Origin: an uncultured Alphaproteobacteria bacterium
Lineage (GTDB): Bacteria; Pseudomonadota; Alphaproteobacteria; HIMB59; GCA-002718135
Direction: 5' to 3'
DNA: 64,000 nucleotides
Assembly: GCA_902595425.1 (NCBI GenBank)
Contig: CACJPV010000002.1
Location: forward strand, 127,559 to 191,558
Part shown: in pieces, positions 35,712 to 44,699 of the stretch
Position numbering within the stretch: the first letter of the stretch is position 1
How the letters are laid out: the number at the start of each line of letters is the position of its first letter
Notes under the pieces: generated by a model
Told to the model about the DNA's origin: nothing
Seen by the model: only the letters and a program-made list of their open reading frames with translations
Databases searched by the model: none
Position numbers and translations under genes: made by a program

Positions 35712-35730
35712 CTTTTAATAATCTTAAAAG
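35712..35730. promoter_or_regulatory. Inverted repeat between divergent phnA and EamA-like genes
   Basis: CTTTTAA-TAATC-TTAAAAG, two perfect 7-bp arms around a 5-nt centre, lies 7 bp upstream of the phnA start in the only divergent gap of this operon. It may be a repressor site or an mRNA hairpin over the phnA leader. No phosphonate regulator gene is found in the window. Confidence 0.3.
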
Positions 35731-35768
35731 TGGTATCTATAATGATTTAGATGTAAAACCAACAAGAT

Positions 35769-36611
35769 TTGTCTTTAAACTTTGTATTTTTTATTATTTT
35801 ATTAGCAGCATTGTGTCACGCAAGTTGGAGTGCTATTGTAAAGAATAGTAATAATGGTCTTGCAATGATGGCTATTACTTCGCTAATAGAAATACTAGTT
35901 TTTTTCCCTTTGGTTTTTACAGTACCTCTTCCATCCTTAAATATTTGGTACTTTATTATTGCGACAACTATTTTACATGGTTTTTATCGTTATAGTGTTG
36001 TTGTATCGTATCAATATGGTGATTTGTCTTTTGTATATCCAATTGCAAGAGGGGGCTCATGTCTTATTATCGGACTGATTACATTATTATTTATTCAAAA
36101 TAATATTAACTTTACTGGAGTTGTTGGAATCGTTTTTATCTGTTTTGGTTTATTTATGATTTCCTTCTTATCAGCAAAAAAATTTAACAAAGTTGCTTTT
36201 ATTATCGCAGTTATTACAGCAAGCTTAATTGCTACCTACACACTTGTCGATGGAATTGCTGTGCGCTCAAGTGAAAATCCATTTACTTTTATATATTGGA
36301 TGTTGTTATTAAACGGTATACCCATGCTAATTTATGCATCAATCGCAAAAAACGGTTTACGCAAAAAAGAAAGTTATAATATCAAAGATGGTGTTGTTGC
36401 TGGGGTTCTAGCAATACTTGGTTATGGGCTCGTAGTATGGTCAATGCAGTTTATTGAGATTGCCTACGTGTCAAGCATAAGGGAGGTGAGCATAGTATTG
36501 GCTACAATCATCAGCCTTTATATTCTTAAGGAAAAAAATGCGTTCAAAAGGATAATCCCATCAGTCATAATAGTTAGTGGTGTCGCTATTTTATATTTTC
36601 AAATAACCTAA
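35769..36611 (+). CDS. EamA/DMT-type membrane transporter, paralogue of the 8777-9619 gene (TTG start)
   Basis: A 280-residue protein with about ten hydrophobic spans. It starts at a TTG codon; the N-terminus MSLNFVFFIILLAALCHASW and the central YPIARGGS align with the sister gene at 8777-9619, which has the same length and the YPVARGC variant. Both resemble the phosphonate-associated EamA-like family (TIGR03340-type). It is divergent from phnA. Its likely cargo is a phosphonate-related compound, by position only. Confidence 0.78.
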   Translation: MSLNFVFFIILLAALCHASWSAIVKNSNNGLAMMAITSLIEILVFFPLVFTVPLPSLNIWYFIIATTILHGFYRYSVVVSYQYGDLSFVYPIARGGSCLIIGLITLLFIQNNINFTGVVGIVFICFGLFMISFLSAKKFNKVAFIIAVITASLIATYTLVDGIAVRSSENPFTFIYWMLLLNGIPMLIYASIAKNGLRKKESYNIKDGVVAGVLAILGYGLVVWSMQFIEIAYVSSIREVSIVLATIISLYILKEKNAFKRIIPSVIIVSGVAILYFQIT

Positions 36612-36663
36612 AAATTTCGAAAAAACCTAGACTATTGAGCTGAAATTTTTTATAGCGGAAATA

Positions 36664-36825
36664 ATGGAAGAAATTACTGTAAAAGTATCAGCAGAAACAG
36701 AAACTATATGTTGCGATGGTGGTCAAGATGGTTTAGGACACCCCGCAGTTTATTATAGTTTTGATAATCAAGACAAGGTTGTCTGTGGCTATTGCGGTAA
36801 AATTTATATTAAAGAAAAAGAGTAA
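36664..36825 (+). CDS. Small zinc-finger (NDUFS6/zf-CHCC-like) protein
   Basis: A 53-residue protein not covered by longer frames, starting at ATG 36664. It contains ICCDGG (residues 15-20), LGHP (24-27) and VCGYCGKIY (40-48): the C-x(n)-H-x(n)-C-x2-C arrangement of the zf-CHCC family that includes the NDUFS6 subunit of complex I and its alphaproteobacterial homologues. It is 5 bp upstream of the FYDLN-type gene, a neighbourhood I associate with Alphaproteobacteria. It probably binds one zinc ion and may help assemble complex I. Confidence 0.85.
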   Translation: MEEITVKVSAETETICCDGGQDGLGHPAVYYSFDNQDKVVCGYCGKIYIKEKE

Positions 36826-36830
36826 CTAAT

Positions 36831-37187
36831 ATGTATAAAGAATCTTGGGGAGAAAAAAGAATTTGTCCAATGTGTAGTAAACAATACTATGATTTGGGTA
36901 GAACCGAATTAGAATGTCCAGAATGTGGGAAAGAAATTGAGGTTACTACTATGTCAAGACCTAGACGAGGTAGAAAACCAGGAAGTACAAATTCTGCTCC
37001 ACTTTCAAACCCTATACCGCCAAAACCTAAAGAAAAAGATGATGATCTTGATATAGAGAATCTGGATTTAGATAATAGTGATGATAACATTGAAGATGAT
37101 ACAGTTCTTCTTGAAGACGAAACTGATATTGATCCAACTACAGATGTGGGCATCAAACCTCCAGAAGAAAACGAAGAAGAATATTAG
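36831..37187 (+). CDS. FYDLN-acid family protein (TIGR02300-type)
   Basis: A 118-residue protein with an N-terminal zinc ribbon: CPMCSKQYYDLGR (residues 12-24) and CPECGKEI (near 31-38). The YYDLGR segment corresponds to the FYDLN motif that names the family. The C-terminal half is highly acidic (DDDLDIENLDLDNSDDNIED and more) and probably disordered. This family is largely restricted to Alphaproteobacteria and has no firmly known function. It lies 5 bp after the small zinc-finger gene and 24 bp before an MFS gene. Confidence 0.88.
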   Translation: MYKESWGEKRICPMCSKQYYDLGRTELECPECGKEIEVTTMSRPRRGRKPGSTNSAPLSNPIPPKPKEKDDDLDIENLDLDNSDDNIEDDTVLLEDETDIDPTTDVGIKPPEENEEEY

Positions 37188-37210
37188 TTCTTAACTAAAT
37201 AAAAATTTGT

Positions 37211-38449
37211 ATGTTAATGGTTTTGCGCAACACTTGGGCTCTTTTTTTTGGCTTTGGAATTATTTGTTTAGCTCATGGACTTCAAGGAACATTAATTGGA
37301 GTACGATCAGTTCTTGAGGGATTTAGTTTTATTTCAACAGGATTAATTGTTGCAGGATATTATGTTGGATACTTAACGGGCTCTGTTGTCATTCCAATTT
37401 TTCTGAAACGTGTAGGACATATACGCGTATTTGCTGCTCTCGCCTCTCTGGCATCTATAGCCATTCTATTACACACAGTATTCCTCGATCCCTACTCTTG
37501 GTTTTTTATAAGAATTTTAACAGGAGTAAGTTTGTCTGGAATATATATTATAATGGAAAGCTGGCTAAATGATAAATCCACAAATGAAACGCGTGGACAA
37601 CTTTTATCTATCTATATGATGATCACTTTTGTTTTTGTTGGTCTTGGTCAACTACTTCTTAATATTAGTGATCCCATAAAAGTGGACTTATTTATATTAG
37701 TCTCAATTCTTTTATCTTTTGCTTTATTGCCTATCCTTCTTTCCAATACGGAGCAACCTAATACAAATGATACAAAAAGTTTTTCTCTCTCTGAATTTTA
37801 TGCAATTTCACCATTAGGTTTCGTTGGAGCTCTTTTTACTGGTTTAGCACACAGTGCCGTGTTTGGATATGGGGCTGTTTATGCTACTGCTAAAGGATTA
37901 AGTGTCTTGGAAGTATCTATCTTTATGATTATCATCACTTCCTTTGGAGCTTTATCTCAATGGCCTATTGGATATTTATCAGATCGCATGGATAGAAGGT
38001 TAATTTTAATTGGCGTTACTTTTGTTGCTTCTGGGCTATGTGTGTTGATTGTCGGATCCTCTTATATTTCGCTGACTTTATTTTTTATTCTTACTGCAAT
38101 TTACTCTTGCATGTCTTTACCGATGTATTCATTAGCCATTGCACATACAAATGATTTTCTTCAACAAAATGAAATTGTTGCTGCAAGTTCTGCGTTTGCA
38201 AAACTCGTGGGAATCGGTTCAATTCTTGGGCCACTGATGGTCTCTGGTATGATGAGCATAACAGGTCCTAATGGCTATCACATTTATCTTCTTTTAATAC
38301 ATGGGCTACTTGGTTTATTTGGTCTATATCGTATAACAAAAAGAGCAATCCCAGCTGATAGCGAGTCTCAATACGTTCCGCTACCTCGCAATATTACACC
38401 TGCAGGAATGGAGCTCAACCCAGTTACTGAGCCAATCGAGGAACAATAA
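37211..38449 (+). CDS. MFS transporter (YcaD-like)
   Basis: A 412-residue major facilitator with about twelve spans. Segments such as VAGYYVGYLTGSVVIPIFLKRVGHIRVF and WPIGYLSDRMDRR match the two loop-2/3 and loop-8/9 signatures of MFS proteins, and the overall pattern recalls the YcaD subgroup. The substrate is unknown. Its 3' end overlaps the convergent msrQ by 26 bp. Confidence 0.82.
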   Translation: MLMVLRNTWALFFGFGIICLAHGLQGTLIGVRSVLEGFSFISTGLIVAGYYVGYLTGSVVIPIFLKRVGHIRVFAALASLASIAILLHTVFLDPYSWFFIRILTGVSLSGIYIIMESWLNDKSTNETRGQLLSIYMMITFVFVGLGQLLLNISDPIKVDLFILVSILLSFALLPILLSNTEQPNTNDTKSFSLSEFYAISPLGFVGALFTGLAHSAVFGYGAVYATAKGLSVLEVSIFMIIITSFGALSQWPIGYLSDRMDRRLILIGVTFVASGLCVLIVGSSYISLTLFFILTAIYSCMSLPMYSLAIAHTNDFLQQNEIVAASSAFAKLVGIGSILGPLMVSGMMSITGPNGYHIYLLLIHGLLGLFGLYRITKRAIPADSESQYVPLPRNITPAGMELNPVTEPIEEQ

Positions 38450-39029
38450 CTTTGTAATATAATCTGTAGAGCAACAATACTATAATGATAAAAATATATA
38501 TCGCAGGCTCAAACTTATTAGCTCTTACTAGCATAAAGAAATGTAAACTTGATAGCAAAGCTGCTGGATATATTAAATAATGAATTTTTTTCCAAACTTT
38601 ATAACCTAGTTTTTTTATCATTTTTTTTGGAGAAGTAATAACTAGGGGAATCAAAAAAACAAAACTAATAAAACCAAAGGTGATAAAAGGTCTTTTTATG
38701 ATATCTTTAATAATAAAATTCAAATCAAAAAAATGATCCAAAGCAATATACGTCAAAAAATGACATGAAACGTAAAAGAAAGCAAACAAACCAATCATAC
38801 GTCGAATATCAACTAGAAATCGTAATTTTTTGAATTCACTTAATGAAGAAATCAATAGAGTTGCAATTATAAGACGCAAACCCATTTCACCTAAATTATC
38901 CATTAATTTTTCAATGGGGTTAACTCCCAAAGAGCCATTAATAAGTTGAAATGACCACAGAACACTAGGCGCTATTATTGTTAAAAAAATTATGGGCTTA
39001 AATTTTCTAAAAGAGTTAGTTGATATCAT
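38424..39029 (-). CDS. msrQ: Heme-binding membrane subunit MsrQ of the methionine sulfoxide reductase system
   Basis: A 201-residue ferric-reductase-like membrane protein with about six spans. Histidines in FYVSCHFLTYIALDH and KIHYLIYPAALLSSLHFFM are heme ligands. It passes electrons from the quinone pool or flavin reductase to MsrP in the periplasm. The msrP stop lies 3 bp upstream of its start. The N-terminal LRLIIATLLIS and overall layout fit YedZ/MsrQ. Confidence 0.88.
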   Translation of the reverse strand: MISTNSFRKFKPIIFLTIIAPSVLWSFQLINGSLGVNPIEKLMDNLGEMGLRLIIATLLISSLSEFKKLRFLVDIRRMIGLFAFFYVSCHFLTYIALDHFFDLNFIIKDIIKRPFITFGFISFVFLIPLVITSPKKMIKKLGYKVWKKIHYLIYPAALLSSLHFFMLVRANKFEPAIYIFIIIVLLLYRLYYKVIVPRLAQ

Positions 39030-39032
39030 TAA

Positions 39033-39950
39033 TTAATAATATTTTTTTAAATCCATTCCCTCATACATATAACTAACTTCTTCTTCATATCCATTAAACA
39101 TTAAAGTTTTACGTCTCTTAAATTCTCCAATACGTCTTTCCGTGCCCTGACTCCATCTAGGGTGATCAACACTATTATTAACATTTGAATAAAAACCATA
39201 TTCTTTTGGAGCTAACATCGACCATGTTGCGTCAGGCTGTTTATCAACAAATTTAATTGTAGTGATAGACTTAATAGACTTAAAGCCATATTTCCATGGG
39301 ACGACTAATCGTATTGGGGCACCGCTTTGATTGAGTAAGTCATGACCATACAATCCTGTTGATAAAATTGATAGAGGGTGCATAGCTTCATCCATGCGTA
39401 AACCTTCAACGTATGGCCATGGTAACAATCTTCTTTTTTGACCTGGCATTTCTTCAGGACGAAAAACAGTAACAAACTGAATAAACTTTGCTGAAGATAA
39501 AGGGTCTGCTATTTTAATAATTTCAGATAAAGGAAATCCTTGCCAAGGAATGACCATGGACCAAGCCTCGACACATCTTAGTCTGTATACCCGGTCTTCA
39601 ATAGTAACTTTATTTAAAATTTTTTCTAAATCTAGAATTTGAGGATTGTTTATCAGACCTTCTAATGAAATTGACCAGGGCTTTGGTTTAAAATTACTTG
39701 ATTTTTCAGAGGGGTCAGTTTTTCCCATACCGAATTCATAAAAATTATTGTAAGTAGTTATCTCCCCATAAGTATTGAGATTGTCATTTTCATCAAGTTG
39801 ATTGTCATAAAGACCTTCATTAGTTAAATGATTAGCTTGTAAACCATTTGACGCCCCTATTAAAAACCCAGCCGCAACGGATGATTTGATAAATTTTCTC
39901 CTATTTAGGTAGTTTTTATAAGGTGTAATTTCTGAAGATAAGACTTTCAT
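39033..39950 (-). CDS. msrP: Periplasmic methionine sulfoxide reductase MsrP (molybdopterin)
   Basis: About 305 residues from the ATG at 39948-39950, which matches the start MKVLSSEI expected upstream of the twin-arginine motif; a longer frame from 40010 adds 20 hydrophobic residues and is less likely. The Tat signal is NRRKFIKSSVAAGF. The molybdopterin Cys lies in RLRCVEAWSMVIPWQGFPL near residue 146 and the substrate pocket in LVVPWKYGFKSIKSI. It repairs oxidised methionine in periplasmic proteins, with msrQ downstream as electron donor. Confidence 0.92.
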   Translation of the reverse strand: MKVLSSEITPYKNYLNRRKFIKSSVAAGFLIGASNGLQANHLTNEGLYDNQLDENDNLNTYGEITTYNNFYEFGMGKTDPSEKSSNFKPKPWSISLEGLINNPQILDLEKILNKVTIEDRVYRLRCVEAWSMVIPWQGFPLSEIIKIADPLSSAKFIQFVTVFRPEEMPGQKRRLLPWPYVEGLRMDEAMHPLSILSTGLYGHDLLNQSGAPIRLVVPWKYGFKSIKSITTIKFVDKQPDATWSMLAPKEYGFYSNVNNSVDHPRWSQGTERRIGEFKRRKTLMFNGYEEEVSYMYEGMDLKKYY

Positions 39951-40040
39951 GCCTATCTCTATATATATGGTAATTATAAAAAAAGTAGCATCATTAAACT
40001 TACCCTTCAAAATACCATATTTAGTTGATAGATAGATTAT

Positions 40041-41843
40041 ATGAAACGTAATTCACTTTTGTTAATAAGTATTTTTCTAATATTTTTTAATACTTCTTCG
40101 TTTGCTGACAAAACACATGGAATTGCAATGCACGGAAAACCAAAATATGAAGAAGGGTTTACCCATCTTGATTACGTCAATCCTGATGCACCTAAAGGCG
40201 GGACTGTTCGTTTTGGAGCTTACGGGGCCTTTGATAATTTAAATAGGGTTGCTTTTAAGGGATCAAAAGCAGCAGGTCTTGGCTATATCAATGATACATT
40301 AATGAGAAGAGTGTGGGATGAAGCTTTTACGCTCTATGGTCTGATTGCAGAACATGCCGACATGCCTGATGATAGATCATCAATTACTTTTTATATTAAT
40401 CCTAAAGCAAAATTTCATGATGGTTCTCCTATCACAAGAGAGGATGTCTTATTTAGCCTAGAAACTTTTCAAACGAAAGGAACGCCGAATCAAAAAAAGA
40501 CTTACGGCAAAGTTTCATCAACAGAAATGATTGGCACAAATGGAATTAAAATGAACTTTGTTAATAATGAAGACAAAGAACTTCCTCTGATTGTTGCAGG
40601 CTTCCTGCCCATCATCCCAAAAAAATATTATTCAAATATTGATGTTACAAAAACTTTTTTAGATATCCCACTTGGGAGTGGTCCTTATAAAATTGAAAGC
40701 TTAGAGCCTGGGCGTCAAATTAAATATCAACGTGTTAAAAATTACTGGGCTAAGGATTTACCCGTTCACAAAGGTCAGTATAACTTTGATGAAATAATTT
40801 ATGATTATTATAAGGACTCAAATGTTCTTGTAGAAGCTTTCAAGGTAGGGGAATATGATTATCGCCGCGAATATAATGCCAAAAGATGGTTTTCTGAATA
40901 TGAGTTTGATGCAGTCGCAGATGGTGATGTAATTTTAAATGAAATGAAAAATGACAGGCCTTCTGGAATGAATGCACTTGTCTTTAATTCACGAAAAGAT
41001 ATTTTCAGTAATCCACGAGTTCGCTATGCACTATCGTATGCATATGATCATGAATGGATAAATAAAGTTTTATATAATAATGCTTATGTGAGAACAGATA
41101 GTTATTTTGATAATTCTCCACTTGCATCAACTGGCCTACCTTCAGAAGAAGAGTTAGTCTTATTAGAGCCTTTTAAAAACCAATTACCAACAGAGATCTT
41201 TACTTCTTCGTATTCTCCTCCCAAAACAGATGGAAGTGGTAATCCTAGAGAGAATTTAAGAATTGCAAAAAAAATATTAGAGGAAGAAGGATGGGCTATT
41301 AAGGATGGAAAATTAATGAAAGATGGAAAACATTTTGAATTTGAATTTTTAATCGTTAGTCCTTCAGTTGAAAAAATAGCTTTAGCTTTTCAAAAAACAT
41401 TAGAAGTACTTGGTATAACAATGAATGTGCGAACGGTTGACTCATCACAATATCAAGGAAGATTATTAAATTATGATTTTGATATGATTAAGGCTTCTTG
41501 GAATGTCAGCCTAAGTCCAGGAAATGAACAACAGTTCTATTATGGTTCAGAGGTTGGCAAAAAAGAAGGTAGTAGAAATTATGCTGGTGTAAATAGTGAA
41601 GTTGTAGACTTTTTAATTGAACAATTAGTTGGAGCAAAAACTAGAGAAGAGTTAACTACAGCAATTCACGCTTTAGATAGAGTACTTTTATGGGGTCATT
41701 ATGTTATTCCTTTATATCATAGTAATACCGACCGCATTGCGTATTGGAATATGTTTGACTTTCCTGACACCATCCCTCTGTATGGAATTGTCATTGAGTC
41801 ATGGTGGATAGATCAAGAAAAAGAAAAAAAACTTAATCGATAA
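40041..41843 (+). CDS. Family 5 extracellular solute-binding protein (YejA-like, oligopeptide)
   Basis: A 600-residue periplasmic protein with a signal peptide ending near SSFADK. The mature start HGIAMHGKPKYEEGFTHLDYVNPDAPKGG and the later KGQYNFDEIIYDYYKD are typical of the YejA/microcin C-type SBP_bac_5 proteins, which bind peptides for the YejBEF permease. No yejBEF genes lie nearby, so it works with a permease elsewhere or as an orphan binding protein. It is divergent from msrP and followed by an EamA carrier at 8 bp. Confidence 0.86.
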   Translation: MKRNSLLLISIFLIFFNTSSFADKTHGIAMHGKPKYEEGFTHLDYVNPDAPKGGTVRFGAYGAFDNLNRVAFKGSKAAGLGYINDTLMRRVWDEAFTLYGLIAEHADMPDDRSSITFYINPKAKFHDGSPITREDVLFSLETFQTKGTPNQKKTYGKVSSTEMIGTNGIKMNFVNNEDKELPLIVAGFLPIIPKKYYSNIDVTKTFLDIPLGSGPYKIESLEPGRQIKYQRVKNYWAKDLPVHKGQYNFDEIIYDYYKDSNVLVEAFKVGEYDYRREYNAKRWFSEYEFDAVADGDVILNEMKNDRPSGMNALVFNSRKDIFSNPRVRYALSYAYDHEWINKVLYNNAYVRTDSYFDNSPLASTGLPSEEELVLLEPFKNQLPTEIFTSSYSPPKTDGSGNPRENLRIAKKILEEEGWAIKDGKLMKDGKHFEFEFLIVSPSVEKIALAFQKTLEVLGITMNVRTVDSSQYQGRLLNYDFDMIKASWNVSLSPGNEQQFYYGSEVGKKEGSRNYAGVNSEVVDFLIEQLVGAKTREELTTAIHALDRVLLWGHYVIPLYHSNTDRIAYWNMFDFPDTIPLYGIVIESWWIDQEKEKKLNR

Positions 41844-41851
41844 TTTTTTCA

Positions 41852-42742
41852 ATGTCTCAAACACGCGCAAATTTTTTGATGCTTATTGCTAGTTTGATTT
41901 GGGGAACAGCTTTTGTATCTCAAACAACAGGGATGGGGACTATTGGACCTTTTACATTCAGTTTTTCAAGATTTTTTTTTGCAACTATCGCAGTATTGCC
42001 CGTAGCACTATATTTTGAGGCAAATAATTTTTCAAAAATTTTTTCCAATTCAAAACTATTTAAAATATCCATTGCCACTGGTTTTTTTCTTTTTTTGGGG
42101 ATGGGTTTACAGCAATACGCTCTACAAGTTTCGCAGGTATCAAACGTAGCTTTCATTACTACTCTGTATGTTCCCATTGTAGGTATAATCTCTCGATTTG
42201 TTTTTAAATCTCAGTTACATTGGATAATCTGGATTGCCGTACTGTTATGTATGTATGGGTCCTATTTGCTCTCTTCAAATCAAAGTTTAGAAATTCAAAA
42301 ATCTGATGCGTTAATTTTTATTTCCGCATTTTGTTTTGCTTTTCATATTATATTGATTGATATTTTTATGAAGCAATTTAATTCGCCGTTTACTTATGGA
42401 AGCATTCAGTATTTTGTTGTATTTATTTTATCACTTATTTTGGCCTTCACTTTCGAAGAACCTACTTTAAAAAATATCAGCTTTGAGTGGTTTGAGATTT
42501 TATATACAGGGGTTTTATCTGCTGGGCTAGGATATACTCTCCAAATTATCGCCCAACATAAAGCAAGTCCTGCTCCTGCTGCTATCATATTGTCGATGGA
42601 AGGTGTCTTTGCAACAATAGCTGCATGGCTCCTTATTAATCAAACATTAGACTTAAATAAAATTACTGGATGTATTGCAATTTTTTGTGGTGTCATTATA
42701 GTGCAACTTCTACCTATAATAAAAAAAAAATATGACAGATAA
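41852..42742 (+). CDS. EamA/DMT family transporter
   Basis: A 296-residue protein with ten spans and two EamA repeats. The start LMLIASLIWGTAFVSQTTGM and the segment PAPAAIILSMEGVFATIAAWLLINQ (second repeat) are classical for this superfamily of metabolite exporters. The substrate is unknown. It follows the peptide-binding protein by 8 bp and overlaps the PfkB kinase gene by 11 bp, so it is probably co-expressed with both. Confidence 0.85.
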   Translation: MSQTRANFLMLIASLIWGTAFVSQTTGMGTIGPFTFSFSRFFFATIAVLPVALYFEANNFSKIFSNSKLFKISIATGFFLFLGMGLQQYALQVSQVSNVAFITTLYVPIVGIISRFVFKSQLHWIIWIAVLLCMYGSYLLSSNQSLEIQKSDALIFISAFCFAFHIILIDIFMKQFNSPFTYGSIQYFVVFILSLILAFTFEEPTLKNISFEWFEILYTGVLSAGLGYTLQIIAQHKASPAPAAIILSMEGVFATIAAWLLINQTLDLNKITGCIAIFCGVIIVQLLPIIKKKYDR

Positions 42743-43706
42743 ACTAGATGTTGTTGGCATAGGCAATGCCATGGTTGATGCAATGATTCCTTCTAGTAAA
42801 GAAGAGGTAGAAAAAAATAATTTAAATCGAGACTCTATGAATTTAATTGATGAAGACTTAAAAAACTCTCTTCACAAAAATTATTCTATAAAAGAAATGA
42901 TCGGAGGTGGCTCCCTTGGAAACTCTATGTTTGGTATTACCTCTTTTGGTGGAAATGGAAGTTTTATTGGCAAAATTAAAAATGACGAGATTGGAATATT
43001 TCTTCAAAAAGATATGGTCAGAGAAGGTTTGCAGTTCCCCCTTGGTTTTACTTCACCTGATATTTCAACTGGTTGTTGTACTATTTTTGTAGAAGATGAT
43101 GGAACCAGAACAATGTGCACTTTTTTAGGAGCTGGAACATTAATTAGCCCAGAAGATATTTATCCTGAGCATATAAGAAGTCACAAAATTGCTTATTTAG
43201 AAGGATACCTCTGGGATAATCAAAATGCCAAGATGGCCATGAAAAAAATGGTGGACATATGTAAAGAAGATAATCAACAAATAGCATTTACTTTGTCTGA
43301 TTTATTTTGTGTAGATAGGCATCGAGACTCGTTTAAAGAATTAATTGAAAATAACGTTGATATTTTGTTTGCTAACGAAGATGAGATTAAAGCACAATGC
43401 CAGAGCAATAGTTTTGATAAGGCAGTTGAATATGCAAAATCACTAAACATGATAGTTGCAATAACAAGATCAGAAAATGGTTCAGTTGTTGTTAGTAATA
43501 ATGAAGTAATAGAAATTAATCCAGTACAAGTCGATAGGGTTGTTGATACTACGGGCGCTGGTGATCTATATGCTGCTGGCTTTTTATTTGGTATTGCAAA
43601 AAATAAAGATTTAGCAACCTGTGGTCACTATGCATCAATTGCTGCTGCTGAAATAATTTCTCATTATGGCGCAAGACCTTTAGTAAAATTATCTAATTTA
43701 GTTTAG
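42732..43706 (+). CDS. PfkB-family kinase, probable adenosine kinase
   Basis: A 324-residue ribokinase-like kinase. The N-terminal GGGSLGNSMFGITSFGG is the PfkB first signature, and VDTTGAGDLYAAGFLFG with the catalytic Asp is the second, near residue 275. Such proteins in alphaproteobacteria are usually annotated adenosine kinase. The convergent neighbour is adenosine deaminase, with a 14-bp overlap, which supports an adenosine substrate. Ribokinase or another sugar kinase is the alternative. Confidence 0.8.
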   Translation: MTDKLDVVGIGNAMVDAMIPSSKEEVEKNNLNRDSMNLIDEDLKNSLHKNYSIKEMIGGGSLGNSMFGITSFGGNGSFIGKIKNDEIGIFLQKDMVREGLQFPLGFTSPDISTGCCTIFVEDDGTRTMCTFLGAGTLISPEDIYPEHIRSHKIAYLEGYLWDNQNAKMAMKKMVDICKEDNQQIAFTLSDLFCVDRHRDSFKELIENNVDILFANEDEIKAQCQSNSFDKAVEYAKSLNMIVAITRSENGSVVVSNNEVIEINPVQVDRVVDTTGAGDLYAAGFLFGIAKNKDLATCGHYASIAAAEIISHYGARPLVKLSNLV

Positions 43707-44673
43707 TTAAAATTTCTTTTTTCTTTTGATCATCGAGAAATGAATATTCTATAGCATTTCTTGTCATAGATATAAGAGCATCATCAGTAAAACCTATGTT
43801 ACTCATTGCTTCATACTCCCCTTGGATTGTAGCATTAAAGAATGGTGGATCATCAGAGTTGACAGTTACTTTAGCACCCAACTCGTGCAATTTTTTTACT
43901 GGATGATTTTTATAATTTTCATAAATTCTTGTGGCAATATTACTTGTAGGACATGTTTCTAAAACAATATCTTTTTCAATAATTTCTTTTACCAAATCTA
44001 AATCTTCAATTGATCGTACCCCATGACCTAACCGTGTTGGGTGCAATAAATGAATAGCTTTACGAATATTTTCTGGGCCATCCCATTCTCCTGCATGAAC
44101 GGTAATGGGAAAATTTTCTTCTTTTAGCATATCAAAAGTTTTCGAAAATAAGTTTGGAGGGAAATGCAATTCATCTCCTGCCAATCCAAAACCCACAAGC
44201 GCAGGGTGGGGATTTTTTAGAACTTCTTCAGCAGTGTCCTGAACAGATTCAGGTCCTAAGTGTCTAATGCCATTCATTAAATACCGTGATACAATTCCAA
44301 AGTCTCTCTCTGCATTTATTGAAGCTTCTTGAATACTATCCAAAAAAGATTCATAAGTCATCCCCTTAGCCTTTGCATGCGTTGAAGAAACCATCGCTTC
44401 TACATAAAGCACTTTATGAGCAGCACATTCTTTTAGATATTCATATGTTAATTCATAATAGTCTTCTGGTGTGTGAATGACGGAAGTTACGATGTCATAT
44501 TTTTTTAAAAAATCATAAAAGTCCTCCCACTGATAAGCATACTCAGAGCCAAAAAAATCATCTGAAAGGGTGACTTTATTGCGTTCAGCAAATTTTCTGC
44601 ATAATGATGGAGTAATTGTTGCCTCAAGATGGACATGAATTTCTGCTTTTGGTATATGAGATATTGAGTTCAT
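43693..44673 (-). CDS. add: Adenosine deaminase
   Basis: A 326-residue metal-dependent deaminase. It carries the N-terminal zinc motif HVH in AEIHVHLEATI (residues 12-14), ITVHAGEWDG with the catalytic Glu region, RLGHGVRS, ETCPTSNI and the metal Asp in VNSDDPPF near residue 280. It converts adenosine to inosine. Inosine can go to the purine nucleoside phosphorylase at 56242-57069. It converges on the kinase gene, so the two enzymes may compete for adenosine. Confidence 0.9.
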   Translation of the reverse strand: MNSISHIPKAEIHVHLEATITPSLCRKFAERNKVTLSDDFFGSEYAYQWEDFYDFLKKYDIVTSVIHTPEDYYELTYEYLKECAAHKVLYVEAMVSSTHAKAKGMTYESFLDSIQEASINAERDFGIVSRYLMNGIRHLGPESVQDTAEEVLKNPHPALVGFGLAGDELHFPPNLFSKTFDMLKEENFPITVHAGEWDGPENIRKAIHLLHPTRLGHGVRSIEDLDLVKEIIEKDIVLETCPTSNIATRIYENYKNHPVKKLHELGAKVTVNSDDPPFFNATIQGEYEAMSNIGFTDDALISMTRNAIEYSFLDDQKKKEILTKLN

Positions 44674-44699
44674 GAAATTTTTTTTATATTTATAAATTA

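Noticed and set aside
39951-40010. Longer N-terminus for MsrP
   Set aside because: The extra 20 residues are hydrophobic and would sit before the Tat signal. The ATG at 39950 gives the usual short leader before the twin-arginine motif.
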